Assembly: GCA_951213105.1 (NCBI GenBank)
Contig: OX578135.1
Span: forward strand, 164,290,750-164,354,749
From: Amaurobius ferox
Lineage: Eukaryota > Arthropoda > Arachnida > Araneae > Amaurobiidae
DNA: 64,000 nucleotides
Direction of reading: 5' to 3'
The position numbers and the translations under genes were made by a program. Below are positions 11,321 to 21,129 of this stretch, piece by piece. Position 1 is the stretch's first letter. Each line of letters begins with the position of its first letter. The notes beneath the pieces were generated by a model. It made no database searches. It had not been told where the DNA came from and saw only the letters and a list, made by a program, of their open reading frames with translations.

Positions 11321-14233
11321 CAGAGGTTCCCAAACTTTTTTTTCTCGTGGACCACTTTCAAAGTTTTACTATTTTCGGTAGACCCCCTGCTGCTACATTT
11401 CTACTGTATTCCCAAAACTCCTGAAAAATATCACCCCAAATTGGGGGTGTTAAGAAGAAAAAAAAGTTGCATATTTTCGTGTGTCCTATTTATTAAAATA
11501 ATACTTGTGGTTATACAAAATTATAAACATTTATTTTTACAAACAATCAACAATTGACAAAAAATCAACAATGAACTCTGAAATGTAAATCAACAATATA
11601 AAATAGTCATACTTTTAATGAGACGGATGTACTTGATGAATTGACAGCAAATTATCAATATTTGGCTTCAGTTTTGTAAGAAGTAATCTCAAATCTCCCC
11701 GTTCTGTGATGTTCAATCTGCTCCTTTTTTTGGTTAACAGGTTGGTAACGGCACTAAAACTTCTTTCGACAAGATATGACGAGGGAAACGCTATCAAAAA
11801 TTTTCTCGCAATTTTCCACAGCCCAGGATATTTTTCGGGGATTTCTGTCTGCAGCCAAAATGTTTGATAGCCTTTTTTAAATTTCACCTTCAGTTCCTCG
11901 TTGGTGCTGAGCTCAAGTAGCTCCTCTTGTAATACCACATTCGCCTCTTCCGTTTCATCAAATGGGGTTATGATCCATGGTGGTATTTCCATCGTCAGAA
12001 TATCTTCAAATCTATTTTTGAAGTCATCATGCAGGGTATTTAAATGTTGAGCGTATGTCTGAATATCCTCATCAAGACATTCTATCTGTGACAAGTGCGG
12101 AAACTGGGAGAATTCGCGCCGACTAATATTTTGCTTCATTAATTTCAATTTACCAAGAAAAGCCGAAATTACACCCTTTGTTTTTATTAAATTAAGGCTG
12201 TCCCCTTGTAACTGCAAGTTAACGTCATTGAATTTTTTGAACAAATCTGTTAAGTACGCAATGTCCGCTTTATATTTGATCAGATTTTCTTTTAAATCTG
12301 GTGCTTTAGTTTCCAGAAACTCTATCACTGATTCGAAAAGTGAGTAAAATCTTGATAAGCATGCACCTTTCGACAACCAGCGTACTTCAGTATGCAGGAG
12401 CAGTCGTTGGAAATCTTCATCATTTTCATCGCACAATAGTGCAAATAAACGGGTATTCAAAGCATTGCTTCTTATTTTATTAACTGCGTTAATCACAAAT
12501 TGAAGCGATTGGTGCAATATATCACTCAAATTTTTCGCTACAAGGTGTTGTCGGTGGATGACACAGTGAATTGCAATTAGTCCTGGTATTATTCTTTTAA
12601 GATGGCTTATAAACCCACGATATCGCCCGAACATGGCAGGAGCTCCATCTGCTGCCACCGAAATAATGTTTGTAAATGGAATAGATTTTTCTGTAAAAAA
12701 ATCACTCAGGACATTAAATATCGATTCGCCTTTAGTGTCCGACTTCAAAGTTTTTGCGAATAGCAGCTCTTCATGGATTTCTTCGTCCATAACAAATCGA
12801 ACATATGCCAATAATAATGCTTCATTACCAGGCAAAGTAGACTCGTCCAATTGAATAGAAAAATGAGTGGTTTGCAGATAATTACACAAGAAGCTTTCTA
12901 TATCAGAGCTCATTTCATCAATACGTCTTTGTACAGTGTTGTTACTTAAAGGAATTCTTTTGAGTACGTCAAATGGAGGTTTGTGCAGAACAGTTTTTAA
13001 AACCTCTTCAATAGCGGGTAAAATTAACTCTTCCCCGATGGTGTGCGGTTTTCCAGATTTCGCTATAAGCAACGAAATATTGTAAGATGCCCGCAAGCCA
13101 TCATCGTTACTTTGAGACATTGAAGCAAACATACTATTTACGGTAGGTATCTTTTCATATTTTTCCTTCAATGTTTAAAAGTATTTCAGATCTTTACCTA
13201 TGTTTTCAGGATGACACCTTCGAGTTTCGATGGTTTCATAGAGTCATTGCTCAGAACTTTGTTGCATAAAAGACACATGGGCAATCGTTTGTCTGCCGTT
13301 GATGGAAGAAAACCAAATTTCAAATAATCAATACTGTACTGTCGACATTTCTTCTTAGATTCAGCCATTTTCCGTATCAGTTGTGACCTATAAAAAAAAT
13401 TTTTTTTGAGGCGATTTTACCAGAATATGGCTATTATAACACAACAGAATAGAATTATTGCAATAAAAAAAACAAAAAATGCCCGCGGAAACACCGCTCT
13501 TTTAATGAATCGCCGTCGTCGGGTAAATAAATATTTTTCGACAAAAACGTACCTAGGTACCTAAAGTTTAATCTTCCCTGGCTTTTTGTTCTTTTATAGA
13601 AGTTTTGAATAATCTCTAGTATTTAATATTCACTACATAACTACCTATTACACTCAAATAGTAAAACAAATATAATATGATTGATAAATTACAATATATA
13701 ATAAAAATATGTATAACAAATAGGCAGATACTTACTTTTTCCGGCACTGCAAACACTGACATCGATTCACTCACAGTCACACTTTTATGTTCAAAATCCC
13801 GGAAACAAATGAGTAACGTTTTGTTCTTGGCATTCGTATTTATACTAATCTCGATTGTAAGCACAGCGCAAGTCGCATTTCATCCCTTTGCAGGTCTAAA
13901 CAAGCATCTCGGACGAGCGAGCGTACGGGCGGCGCTTTGCAAGTCTCGACATGTGGTGTACACTTGGACTATTATCTATTGTTCTATTCAATTCTGTGTT
14001 TAACCTGAGTCTCGAATATTTTTGAATACCTACCTAGTGAATGATGCTACCTGCCTACGTTGATAGGTAAATCCAAGCCAAATTTTTGTTCTTTATTATG
14101 AAAACCAGAAAATTTTTCGTGGACCCCCCCTTATAACTTGTGAACCCCTGTTTTCTTTTCACGTCTACGTGGACCCCCGTGTGGTCTCCTATGGACCCCT
14201 GGGGGTCCACCTGGACCACTTTGGGAACCTATG
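11321..14233 (-). mobile_element. hAT (ZBED-type) DNA transposon inserted in LINE ORF2
   Basis: The left end reads CAGAGGTTCCCAAACTTT; the right end, read inward on the other strand, is CATAGGTTCCCAAAGTGG. Both resemble hAT terminal inverted repeats. CTAGGG is duplicated at 11315-11320 and 14234-14239; hAT elements make 8-bp duplications, so one or two flanking bases have probably changed. Subterminal GTGGACC-type repeats occur near both ends, including a hairpin TGGACCCCTGGGGGTCCA at 14192-14209. The single transposase gene is broken, so the copy is probably immobile unless helped in trans. Confidence 0.88.
11615..13369 (-). pseudogene. hAT transposase with BED finger, broken
   Basis: The 518-residue open part (13171-11615) shows the hAT catalytic core: QLDES (Asp near residue 109), AADGAPAMFG (Asp near 175), HCVIHRQHL, and the C-terminal hATC dimerisation motif with FPSSYLVERSFSAV around residues 470-498. 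It resembles the ZBED5/ZBED8/SCAND3-like branch. Upstream in other frames (13369 to about 13175) lies the N-terminus with CLLCNKV and MKPSKLE of a BED zinc finger. A deletion/frameshift removes its histidine part and an in-frame TAA precedes residue 1 of the open part. The enzyme would cut and paste the element by binding its ends through the BED finger; as it stands the DNA-binding domain is lost. Confidence 0.88.
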
Positions 14234-14864
14234 CTAGGGTATCGATAGTGTGAGCGTATTCTATGTTTCTCGTTAGGACAAAGTCTATGAATGAGCCGTT
14301 GGCACCTGAGAAGCAGGTTGGTCTCGACGGTGCAATGATGTTGGTGTTTGTTGTGTTCAGTAATCTGTGTATCTGTGTACCGCGTATGTTGGCTCTTCTG
14401 CTGCCCCACGCTCGATGGTGTGCATTGAAGTCGCCCGCGAGTATTGTGTTTGGATATCGCGAGAAAAGCAGTTCCAGCTGCGCAGCTACATTTATACCAC
14501 TCATGTTTTTGACATATATTGAAGTTAGGATAAATGGGTTTACATTATTTATTTTAATTTTTATGCTAGTATTTTCTACTTCTTGAAGATTTATGTTGTT
14601 TATTTCCTCGTGGGGAATATTTCTTTTGATATATATTGCTGTTCCTCCATGGGGGTTTCTAGAAGTTGTATTTGAGCTTAGGTTGTGATAGCCAATATAG
14701 TTTGCTATATTTAGTTTTTTATTTTCTCTAACTTTAGTTTCCTGAATTAACAGGGCATCTACATCATTTTCATTTACGTAGCTCCTAAGTTCATTTATTC
14801 TTGGAGATATGCCGTTCGCATTCCAAAATATTATTTTAAAGCTTTCTTTTTGGGATCTAGCCAT
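14234..14864 (-). pseudogene. LINE ORF2, 5' part: AP-like endonuclease
   Basis: The ATG at 14862-14864 overlaps the ORF1 stop. The 210 or so residues show endonuclease/exonuclease/phosphatase-fold motifs: WNANGIS near the N-terminus, LLIQETK (catalytic Glu), AGDFNAHHRAWGS (Asp/Asn metal site) and FIDFVLT (Asp). This domain nicks target DNA for target-primed reverse transcription. The frame is cut by the hAT insertion just before the expected SDH motif, which lies on the far side (FDSDHLPV near 11300). The enzyme is therefore split and cannot be translated in one piece here, although each half remains open. Confidence 0.85.
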
Positions 14865-16077
14865 GGCGGGTTTGATTCTCACTGTTATTTTTAAAATCCG
14901 CGATTAATTTAAAAGCCTCAAAGACCATTTGCATTGGATCACTCTTTTTTTGTATTAGCTCTGCGAACTGTATCAACAGGTGTTTTATTGCATCTAGGTC
15001 GAACATGGTGATAAACCCTCTGATGAGGTTGAGGATTTCGTCCATCTTTTCATCATTGGTTTTACCAGCAGGTTCAGTCTCAGCTTCCATATCCTCAGCC
15101 TCAACCGCGGTTTGGTCATTTTTGTGAGTATCCTTTTGGACCTCAGTAGTTTTTTGCCTTTTTTCAACCGTTTTTTCTAACAGCTGGGTTTGCGCGAGCT
15201 CTTCCTCTCTGACTCGTTTAGTTTTGGCTTCACGTGTTTTGATTTCTTCTTTTGATTTAGCATATTGATTTACAATTTTAGCTTCTAGTTCCGCCTGTCT
15301 TGCCTGTCTGGCTTTTTCGGCTTCTTTTCTCTTTATAATGGCTATAGTAGCCAGTTTTACTTCTTCCGGAGTCAATTCTCTGGAAGACGAAGGTTTGGGG
15401 GCCTGCTCTTGCGCCGATCTGGTGGGTGCTGAAGATTGGTATCTATTTTGCTCTGGCACAGTGTGCGAGGAGCCCTGAAGGGGTGCCTGGGAGTTTACTC
15501 CGAGGGCCTTTTGCCTCCAAGGGGGTATCTGATTTTGGGGAGGGGGAGCATACTCCGGTGCCTTTCCTCTGTTCCAGGGGTTCTTCGGGCATTGCCTGAA
15601 GTTCGCTGGGTGGTCTCCATTGCAATTTGCACACGTAGCCTTCTCAGACCTAGGTCTCTGGCAGTCCCGTGTGAAGTGTTCTTCAGCACACTTAAGGCAC
15701 TTAGGTGGCATACTGCAGTTCTCCGAGGAGTGATTGAACTGTTGGCACCGGTAGCAGATTTTGAAGCCCCGTGCTCTGAAAGCCTCTATCTTCACAGCCA
15801 AGTAACCTAATCTTGTTAGTCTGTAGACCCTCTGCCAGTCTGCCGTAGGCCTAAGGCTGACTAAGAAGATCGGCAGGGGTAATCTCGTTTTAGTGTTTCT
15901 CAGTTGAGAAACCCGGACTACATCTAATCCTTCGGATGTTAAAGTGATTTTTATTTCCTCCATGTTATAATTTGTTGGTAGCCCCTTCAGAACTACCTTT
16001 TTTGGCCTTTCCGTCTTTAGGTTTAAGCTGTGGAAGGGGATTTTCTCACTATTAAAAATTTTTGTGCATAGAATAGT
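14857..16077 (-). CDS. LINE ORF1, Gag-like RNA-binding protein with CCHC knuckles
   Basis: From the ATG at 15963 the protein is 368 residues, but the frame is open back to 16077 and the upstream residues (FHSLNLK, RPKKVVLKGL) match the start of jockey-type Gag domains, so the true start probably lay further upstream. Near residues 70-125 there are three cysteine/histidine knuckles: CYRCQQFNHSSENC, CLKCAEEHFTRDC and CANCNGDHPANFRQC. A charged, Glu/Lys-rich and probably helical segment follows. In this family ORF1 binds the element RNA and delivers it to chromatin. Its stop overlaps the ORF2 start in ATGGCTAG (14857-14864), the arrangement used for coupled termination-reinitiation. No internal stop is visible. 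Confidence 0.8.
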   Translation of the reverse strand, partial: TILCTKIFNSEKIPFHSLNLKTERPKKVVLKGLPTNYNMEEIKITLTSEGLDVVRVSQLRNTKTRLPLPIFLVSLRPTADWQRVYRLTRLGYLAVKIEAFRARGFKICYRCQQFNHSSENCSMPPKCLKCAEEHFTRDCQRPRSEKATCANCNGDHPANFRQCPKNPWNRGKAPEYAPPPQNQIPPWRQKALGVNSQAPLQGSSHTVPEQNRYQSSAPTRSAQEQAPKPSSSRELTPEEVKLATIAIIKRKEAEKARQARQAELEAKIVNQYAKSKEEIKTREAKTKRVREEELAQTQLLEKTVEKRQKTTEVQKDTHKNDQTAVEAEDMEAETEPAGKTNDEKMDEILNLIRGFITMFDLDAIKHLLIQFAELIQKKSDPMQMVFEAFKLIADFKNNSENQTRHG

Positions 16078-16083
16078 TTATAT

Positions 16084-16399
16084 ACTAGGCTAGGGGGATC
16101 CGCCCCTGTTCGCTACGTTCGCAAACCCCTGTAACTCGCTTTTCGAGTCGGGAGGCTTTGTCTCTTAGTCGCTAAAGTTGAGTTCACTTCGCGAACAGTG
16201 TTACACAAGCAAATTTTTTTACATAGAATATTTTTTATATATTTCTAAATTTAAACCTTTTTTTAACCATTTTATTTAATATATATATAACTGTAACAGT
16301 AATGTAAGAACAAATACTTTTAAAAGTCACTGGACATATTATTCTAGCTTAAATGTAATATTTAATAACAAGTTCAAATTTTCTGGAAAACCCACATCT
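16084..16399. other. Short spacer with GC-rich hairpin-prone segment
   Basis: 16095-16200 is richer in CpG than its surroundings and contains small inverted repeats such as ACTCG-CTTTT-CGAGT. It may be the remains of the LINE 5' UTR/internal promoter or an unrelated repeat. The rest is AT-rich with no gene. Confidence 0.4.
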
Positions 16400-16403
16400 T
16401 TAA

Positions 16404-17178
16404 GGGTGAGCGTCAGTAAATTTTCTGCCCTATCCGCGCTTTGTTAACTTTCGCGGCACACATATTTCGCCGAAATTCTGCTCAAACAGTTGCGAAATAG
16501 TTTCTGAAAGATAAAATGCAATGCTTAGATTATATTAAAACTAAATTTAATGCCCCAAAAAACATAGAATATATTTTTTATTTTAATCCAAAATATTTTT
16601 GGTGCTGCCATCTGTTGTCGTAATTTAATTCACACTGATTATTTTTATTTTTTAATGAACATTTTTAAATAAATATTCCTTCTAATACAGTGTTAAATAC
16701 AACAACAGATCATATATAATAATGCCACAATCACGGAAAGGTAATTTATCATTCTATAAATTTGATAAGGGATCATCTGATTGTACATCATTGAGGACTG
16801 CAGTTTTGTCAAGTTCCTTTGTCTTCAAGTCCAAGTTCAATTACGCTTCCGTTATTATGGCATTATATATGATCTGTTGTTGTATCTAATAGCGTATCAG
16901 AAGGAATTGACATTTAAAAATGTTCATTAAAAAATAAAAATAGTCGGTATGAATTAAATTACGACAACAGATGGCAGCACCAAAAGTATTTTAAATTTAA
17001 ATAAAACATATATTCTATGTTTTATTGGGTATTAAATTTAGTTTTAATATAATCTAAGCAGAGCATTTTATCTATAAGAAAATATTTCGCAACTGTTTGA
17101 GCAGAATTTCGGCGAAATATGTGTGTCGCGAAAGTTAACAAAGAGCGGATAGGGCAGAAAATTTACTGATGCTCACCC
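16404..17178. mobile_element. Foldback MITE at a TTAA target
   Basis: Two inverted arms of about 320 bp (16404-16723 and about 16857-17178) begin GGGTGAGC and end GCTCACCC around a spacer of about 130 bp. TTAA flanks both sides (16400-16403 and 17179-17182). The arms share CTGCCCTATCCGC, TTAACTTTCGCG, TTTCGGCGAAAT and CATCTGTTGTCGTAATTTAATTC. No coding capacity. A TTAA duplication fits piggyBac-like transposition, but the family is not established. The paralogous LTR element near 39253-39256 reads TTAAGCGAC without the MITE, so TTAA plausibly was the target. Confidence 0.8.
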
Positions 17179-17579
17179 TTAAGCGATGGTTAAGTACGGT
17201 TTAGACATGTACATGTAAAATTTTCGAATGGATTTGAAACATTCATTTTAGGCAGGAAATGTATAATTTTCTGTAACTTGCAATTAATGAGGTTTTTTTT
17301 TTTGTTGGGTGATATTGTTTTTCTCTTTGGATAGAAAAATTTTGGTTTAGATGATATAATTTAATTATGAAAATTTGTGTGATATTTTTTGGAATTTTGG
17401 ATTTCATGGTATATGAAATATGTTATTTAACGTAATGTTTCTTTGGCAGTTAGGTTTGGTAGTATATAAGGGAGTAAAGTTTTATATATGTTTTTTTTTA
17501 CTTTCATGTTTATGCAATTAGGAAATTTTGCAATTTATTTTAAATGTTTTGTTCTTGGAGGGAGAGAGGAATAAAGTAC

Positions 17580-17580
<1 letters not shown>

Positions 17581-17643
<63 letters not shown>
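17581..17643. repeat. (TA)n microsatellite
   Basis: About 30 uninterrupted TA units. Other TA runs lie at about 23770-23796, 27288-27315 (its mirror in element A) and 31380-31408. Confidence 0.95.
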
Positions 17644-17647
<4 letters not shown>

Positions 17648-18360
17648 CTAGGTCTCTTGGAGGTAACTTTGAAGTCACTAAGGGTAAGTCGGTATAAATT
17701 CTGCATGTTTACATGTAAAATCTTCATAATAGTGTTGAAGCAGGTTGCTGAAAAAAAAGCACAGCACGAAATATGCTAGGCGATACTCACGAAAGGTGCT
17801 ATATGGCAAAAACATTTTATCAGTTTGATCTCGGGTCAGCAGGTGACCGGATGCTGGCACATGCCAAATCCATAACAAATTTTCGATGACTGAATACGGC
17901 ATTGTAATATGTCGTACATATCAGCACAGAGCCAATTACTGTGTTTGTTTTCTTCTACGGACGGGGTGCTGAAGTGCACGATTGCACACCAAAGCAAGAA
18001 ACCACCCTTGTGTTTCCTTCTACGTACGGTACGCCGAAAGTACACGAGACCACACGAAAGAACTGTGTCCTGCAGTGTACCGGGTGACTGCAGTTCTCTT
18101 CAGCAGTGATGTTCAAAACAGTCACAATGGTCAGAAAAATATGTAGAAAAGTGTTACACAATGGGTAGCAGTCCTTGCGATTATAGAGCATTTTGCATCA
18201 GCCTTTTTCAGTTAATGCCAAGTACAAGGCGTATAAATATTCCTAGCCACAGACATTCCTTACGTTATTAGCAATTTACAAGTGCCAAACATTTTATACA
18301 GAGCTTGCATTTACACGTTCCTGTCATTTCTACAGTACAGATGGTGGTCTGTTCTACCTT

Positions 18361-18686
18361 TTTACAGTGCATTCATTTCCAGATTCCAGTCGTTTTATGC
18401 TGGCAGACATCGGACATAGTGTTCCAAATTTGACTATTTGTTTACAGTGAAAACGGTTCCACATTCCAGTCATTTTATGCTGGCAGACATCAGACTTTGT
18501 GTTTCAAATTTGACTATTTGTTTACAGTGAAAACGGTTCCAGATTCCAGTCATTTTATGCTGGCAGACATCAGACTTTATATTCCAAATTTGACTATTGG
18601 TTTACAGTGCAAACAGTTCCAGATTCCAGTCATTTTATACTGTCAGACAGCGAACTTGGGGTTTCATATTTGACTTTCTGTTTACG
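18361..18686 (+). repeat. 80-bp tandem repeat, 4 units
   Basis: ATTCCAGTC recurs at 18383, 18463, 18543 and 18623, exactly 80 bp apart, followed each time by TTTTATRCTG and a TTGACTATTTGTTTACAGTG-like end. The matching region of the full-length LTR element (near 38025-38110, minus strand) has fewer units, so copy number has changed within this family. Confidence 0.9.
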
Positions 18687-20310
18687 GAGGAGTACACCAA
18701 AGACACTCCTTATCAATGCTGTGAATCAATAACAACTATTGTCATAAACTGTTTTTCAAATCATTGGAAAAATTCAATACACACTGGTCATAAACAATGA
18801 ACGTATGCAGGTACTATGATAAATTTTGGAGGAAGACGTGTCCAACAAAATACACCACGTAGTGAACAATACTCAGGGATACCTGATTCCAATGCTTTTT
18901 CCTTTTGGTGGACAAATTGCAAAAACTTTTGGAGAACTATAAAACATGATCAGTGAGAAAAGTAATTTAGTTTGAGTGACTTTTTTACAGCCTAGTGAAA
19001 CACAAACAACAGACTCTCTGATTTGTTGTCCTACTGAATTCACCAATTTGTTTTATATTTTTATTTTATTTTATTGTGTTTATATTGATATTTGTTTTTT
19101 TTATGTGCAATATGATGTTTTACTATGTGTTTTATTATATCATACAGGATAAAACTTCTGTTTTCAGAATTTGGTTCTTTGTGGCTGGATCGAAAGCAGA
19201 TTGCGCTCCAGCACATTTTGATTTTTTTTATGGTTTTGATTGTAAAATCTTTTTTTTTTAATTTTGATTTTTTTCAATTTTTTTTAAACTTTTAAATTTT
19301 TGGATTTTTGAGGTTTTAATGAGGAAATGGAGGTAATTTTGGAAGGCGTATGGCGTCCCGGCATATTTTAATTTGCTTAATAGTTTTGATGGTAAAATTT
19401 TTAAATTTTTTTTAAATTTTTTAAATTTTGAAATTTTAATCTTTGGATTTTGGTATTTTTTTTAATGGGAAAATGGAGCTATATTGTCGCATGGTAAACC
19501 CATGATCCAATATTTTCGGGGATGCGATCTAGAGTTTGCGTTTTTATTTTGCGGGGTCGGCTTTTGAATAGCCAGCTGCGCTCGGAATCGAAGACAGGAA
19601 ACGCGGTGAAACTCGTGGGATCGAATTTTTACCGAAATATTTAACGTTTGTCCGGTTCAGACGGAGCATAAGACGGGCGGCCTGTTTGAATCAGCGGCCG
19701 AAAGCATATCAGTTTCGCAGGTGCTTGAGAAGGGGCTTTTTGTTTTGGGGGGTCTAAAATGCCAATGGTGCTGCTTTGGGGTCAAGGGGTTAAGACCCAG
19801 AATCCAATGAGATAGATTTGTGCGCCTCAGAGGCGTGTTTTAAAATCTTGGAGAGAGAGAGGTTTCAGAAATTTAAAAAAATAGCGGAGAGAAGGAACTC
19901 GGACACGATGCTGAAAAGACGTGTTCTGACGAACGTCCGCTATCCAAAGGGATGCGAGACCGACGATGGTCAATGAAGTTTGGTGAGTTACCCCGCTGGG
20001 ACCTTTTTCATACTATGTACTTTTGACCTACCTCTCTCTCCGATTTATTATGATTTCCAACTAATGATATTGATAGTTAAGCTTAATTATTGCTTAGCAT
20101 CTGTTCCATTTTAGTCTGTGAGACTCTATACACTTTTATATTGTTTATCTTAAATTGGTATACATCCCATTTTGAATATGGGAAGTTGTATTTTAAATAT
20201 TTTGAATCAATATTGTGTAAATTTTTATATAGTGCAAATAAATTTATGTTTGTGTATACACACGGCCTTATTCTTCTTCTCGTATCTAACCGGGCGTGTC
20301 TTAAAAGAGG

Positions 20311-20316
20311 AAGCTA
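20311..20316. repeat. TSD of element A, left copy
   Basis: AAGCTA directly precedes the first base of element A and is repeated at 30630-30635 directly after its last base. Confidence 0.9.
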
Positions 20317-20600
20317 AGTAGAAGAGGAAGGCCGGTTCACCGCCGATGGAGGTATGTGAGGTATGAGGTAGGGCCGCCATCTTGAATTCCGTAATCCTGG
20401 ACGGGGGTGTAAAAGGGGGGGAGAATGAAAAAAAAGGTGGGGGTAAAAATTTTGGAGAAACTTTTTGTCGGGTGGCAACGATGTCGTAGTCTTGTACGGG
20501 GGGGTTGAGGGGGAATTAAATTTTTTGAAATGAGATTTTTCTAAGTAGGGAAGAAACTCTTTTGGGGGTGGCAACACCTGTGGAGGAGGTATGAAACCAT

Positions 20601-20894
20601 CAGCGCCCCCTAGCGGTGAAAAGCGGAACTATCGGGGATAGAACTTAGAAATATTTGTTGTTTGGGTTGTCATAGCAACACCAGGGGTAAGAAACTTTTT
20701 TGGGGATGGCAACGGCTGAGGTTCTGCACAGAAGGCGGAATGAAACCATCAGCGCCCCCTAGCGGCGAAAAGCGGAACTATCGGGGATAGAACTTCAAAT
20801 TTTTTTTCTAAGTATGGGAGAAACTTTTTTAGGGATGGCAACACCTCCGCCTCTGCGACGAAGGCGGAGCAGTACCATCAGCGCCCCCTAGCGA
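20601..20894 (-). promoter_or_regulatory. Three CTCF-like sites in tandem units, left arm
   Basis: On the minus strand CCGCTAGGGGGCGCTG (or one-base variants) lies at 20601-20616, 20750-20765 and 20879-20894, each inside a unit of about 130-150 bp that also carries GGGATGGCAAC-like sequence. It matches the known CTCF core (CCRCNAGRGGGCGCTR) closely. Binding is inferred from sequence only. Confidence 0.5.
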
Positions 20895-21129
20895 CGAAAA
20901 GGAGAATTAAAACTTGAGATTTTTCTGATGGGATTTTTTTCTTTTTTTAAAATGAATGAAAGGTGTTAATGAGGATAATGAAATAAAGTAATTAAGTAAT
21001 CAAGGCCATTGTTATCCCTCCGCATGCTAGGAGCGTGCCAATATCCCTCCGCCAAGGACATGTTATTACATGTCGAGGACATACCAGCGGTATACTAAGG
21101 GATATGCTGAAGGCATGCCAAGGTCATGT

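Larger units (their letters stand above)
8930..16090 (-). mobile_element. Jockey-clade LINE, interrupted by a hAT element
   Basis: A non-LTR retrotransposon on the minus strand. It has a zinc-knuckle Gag-like ORF1 (16077-14857), then ORF2 with an AP-endonuclease domain and a reverse transcriptase (14864-14234 continuing at 11320-9258), then about 300 bp of 3' UTR ending near 8930. The 11321-14233 interval is a foreign hAT transposon. Removing it with one copy of the 6-bp duplication restores the ORF2 frame. ORF1 has no ATG before the in-frame stop at 16078-16080 other than the one at 15963, so the 5' end is probably truncated. The exact ends are uncertain, since I see no clear poly(A) tail or TSD. 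Confidence 0.85.

Noticed and set aside
14131..14409. Minus-strand open frame across the right hAT end
   Set aside because: It crosses the junction of two elements and covers subterminal repeats, a chance reading frame.
17528..17779. Open frame with a long Tyr-Ile repeat
   Set aside because: It is a translation of the TA microsatellite with no independent support.
18361..18686. CRISPR-like array
   Set aside because: The whole 80-bp unit repeats without variable spacers, and the context is eukaryotic.
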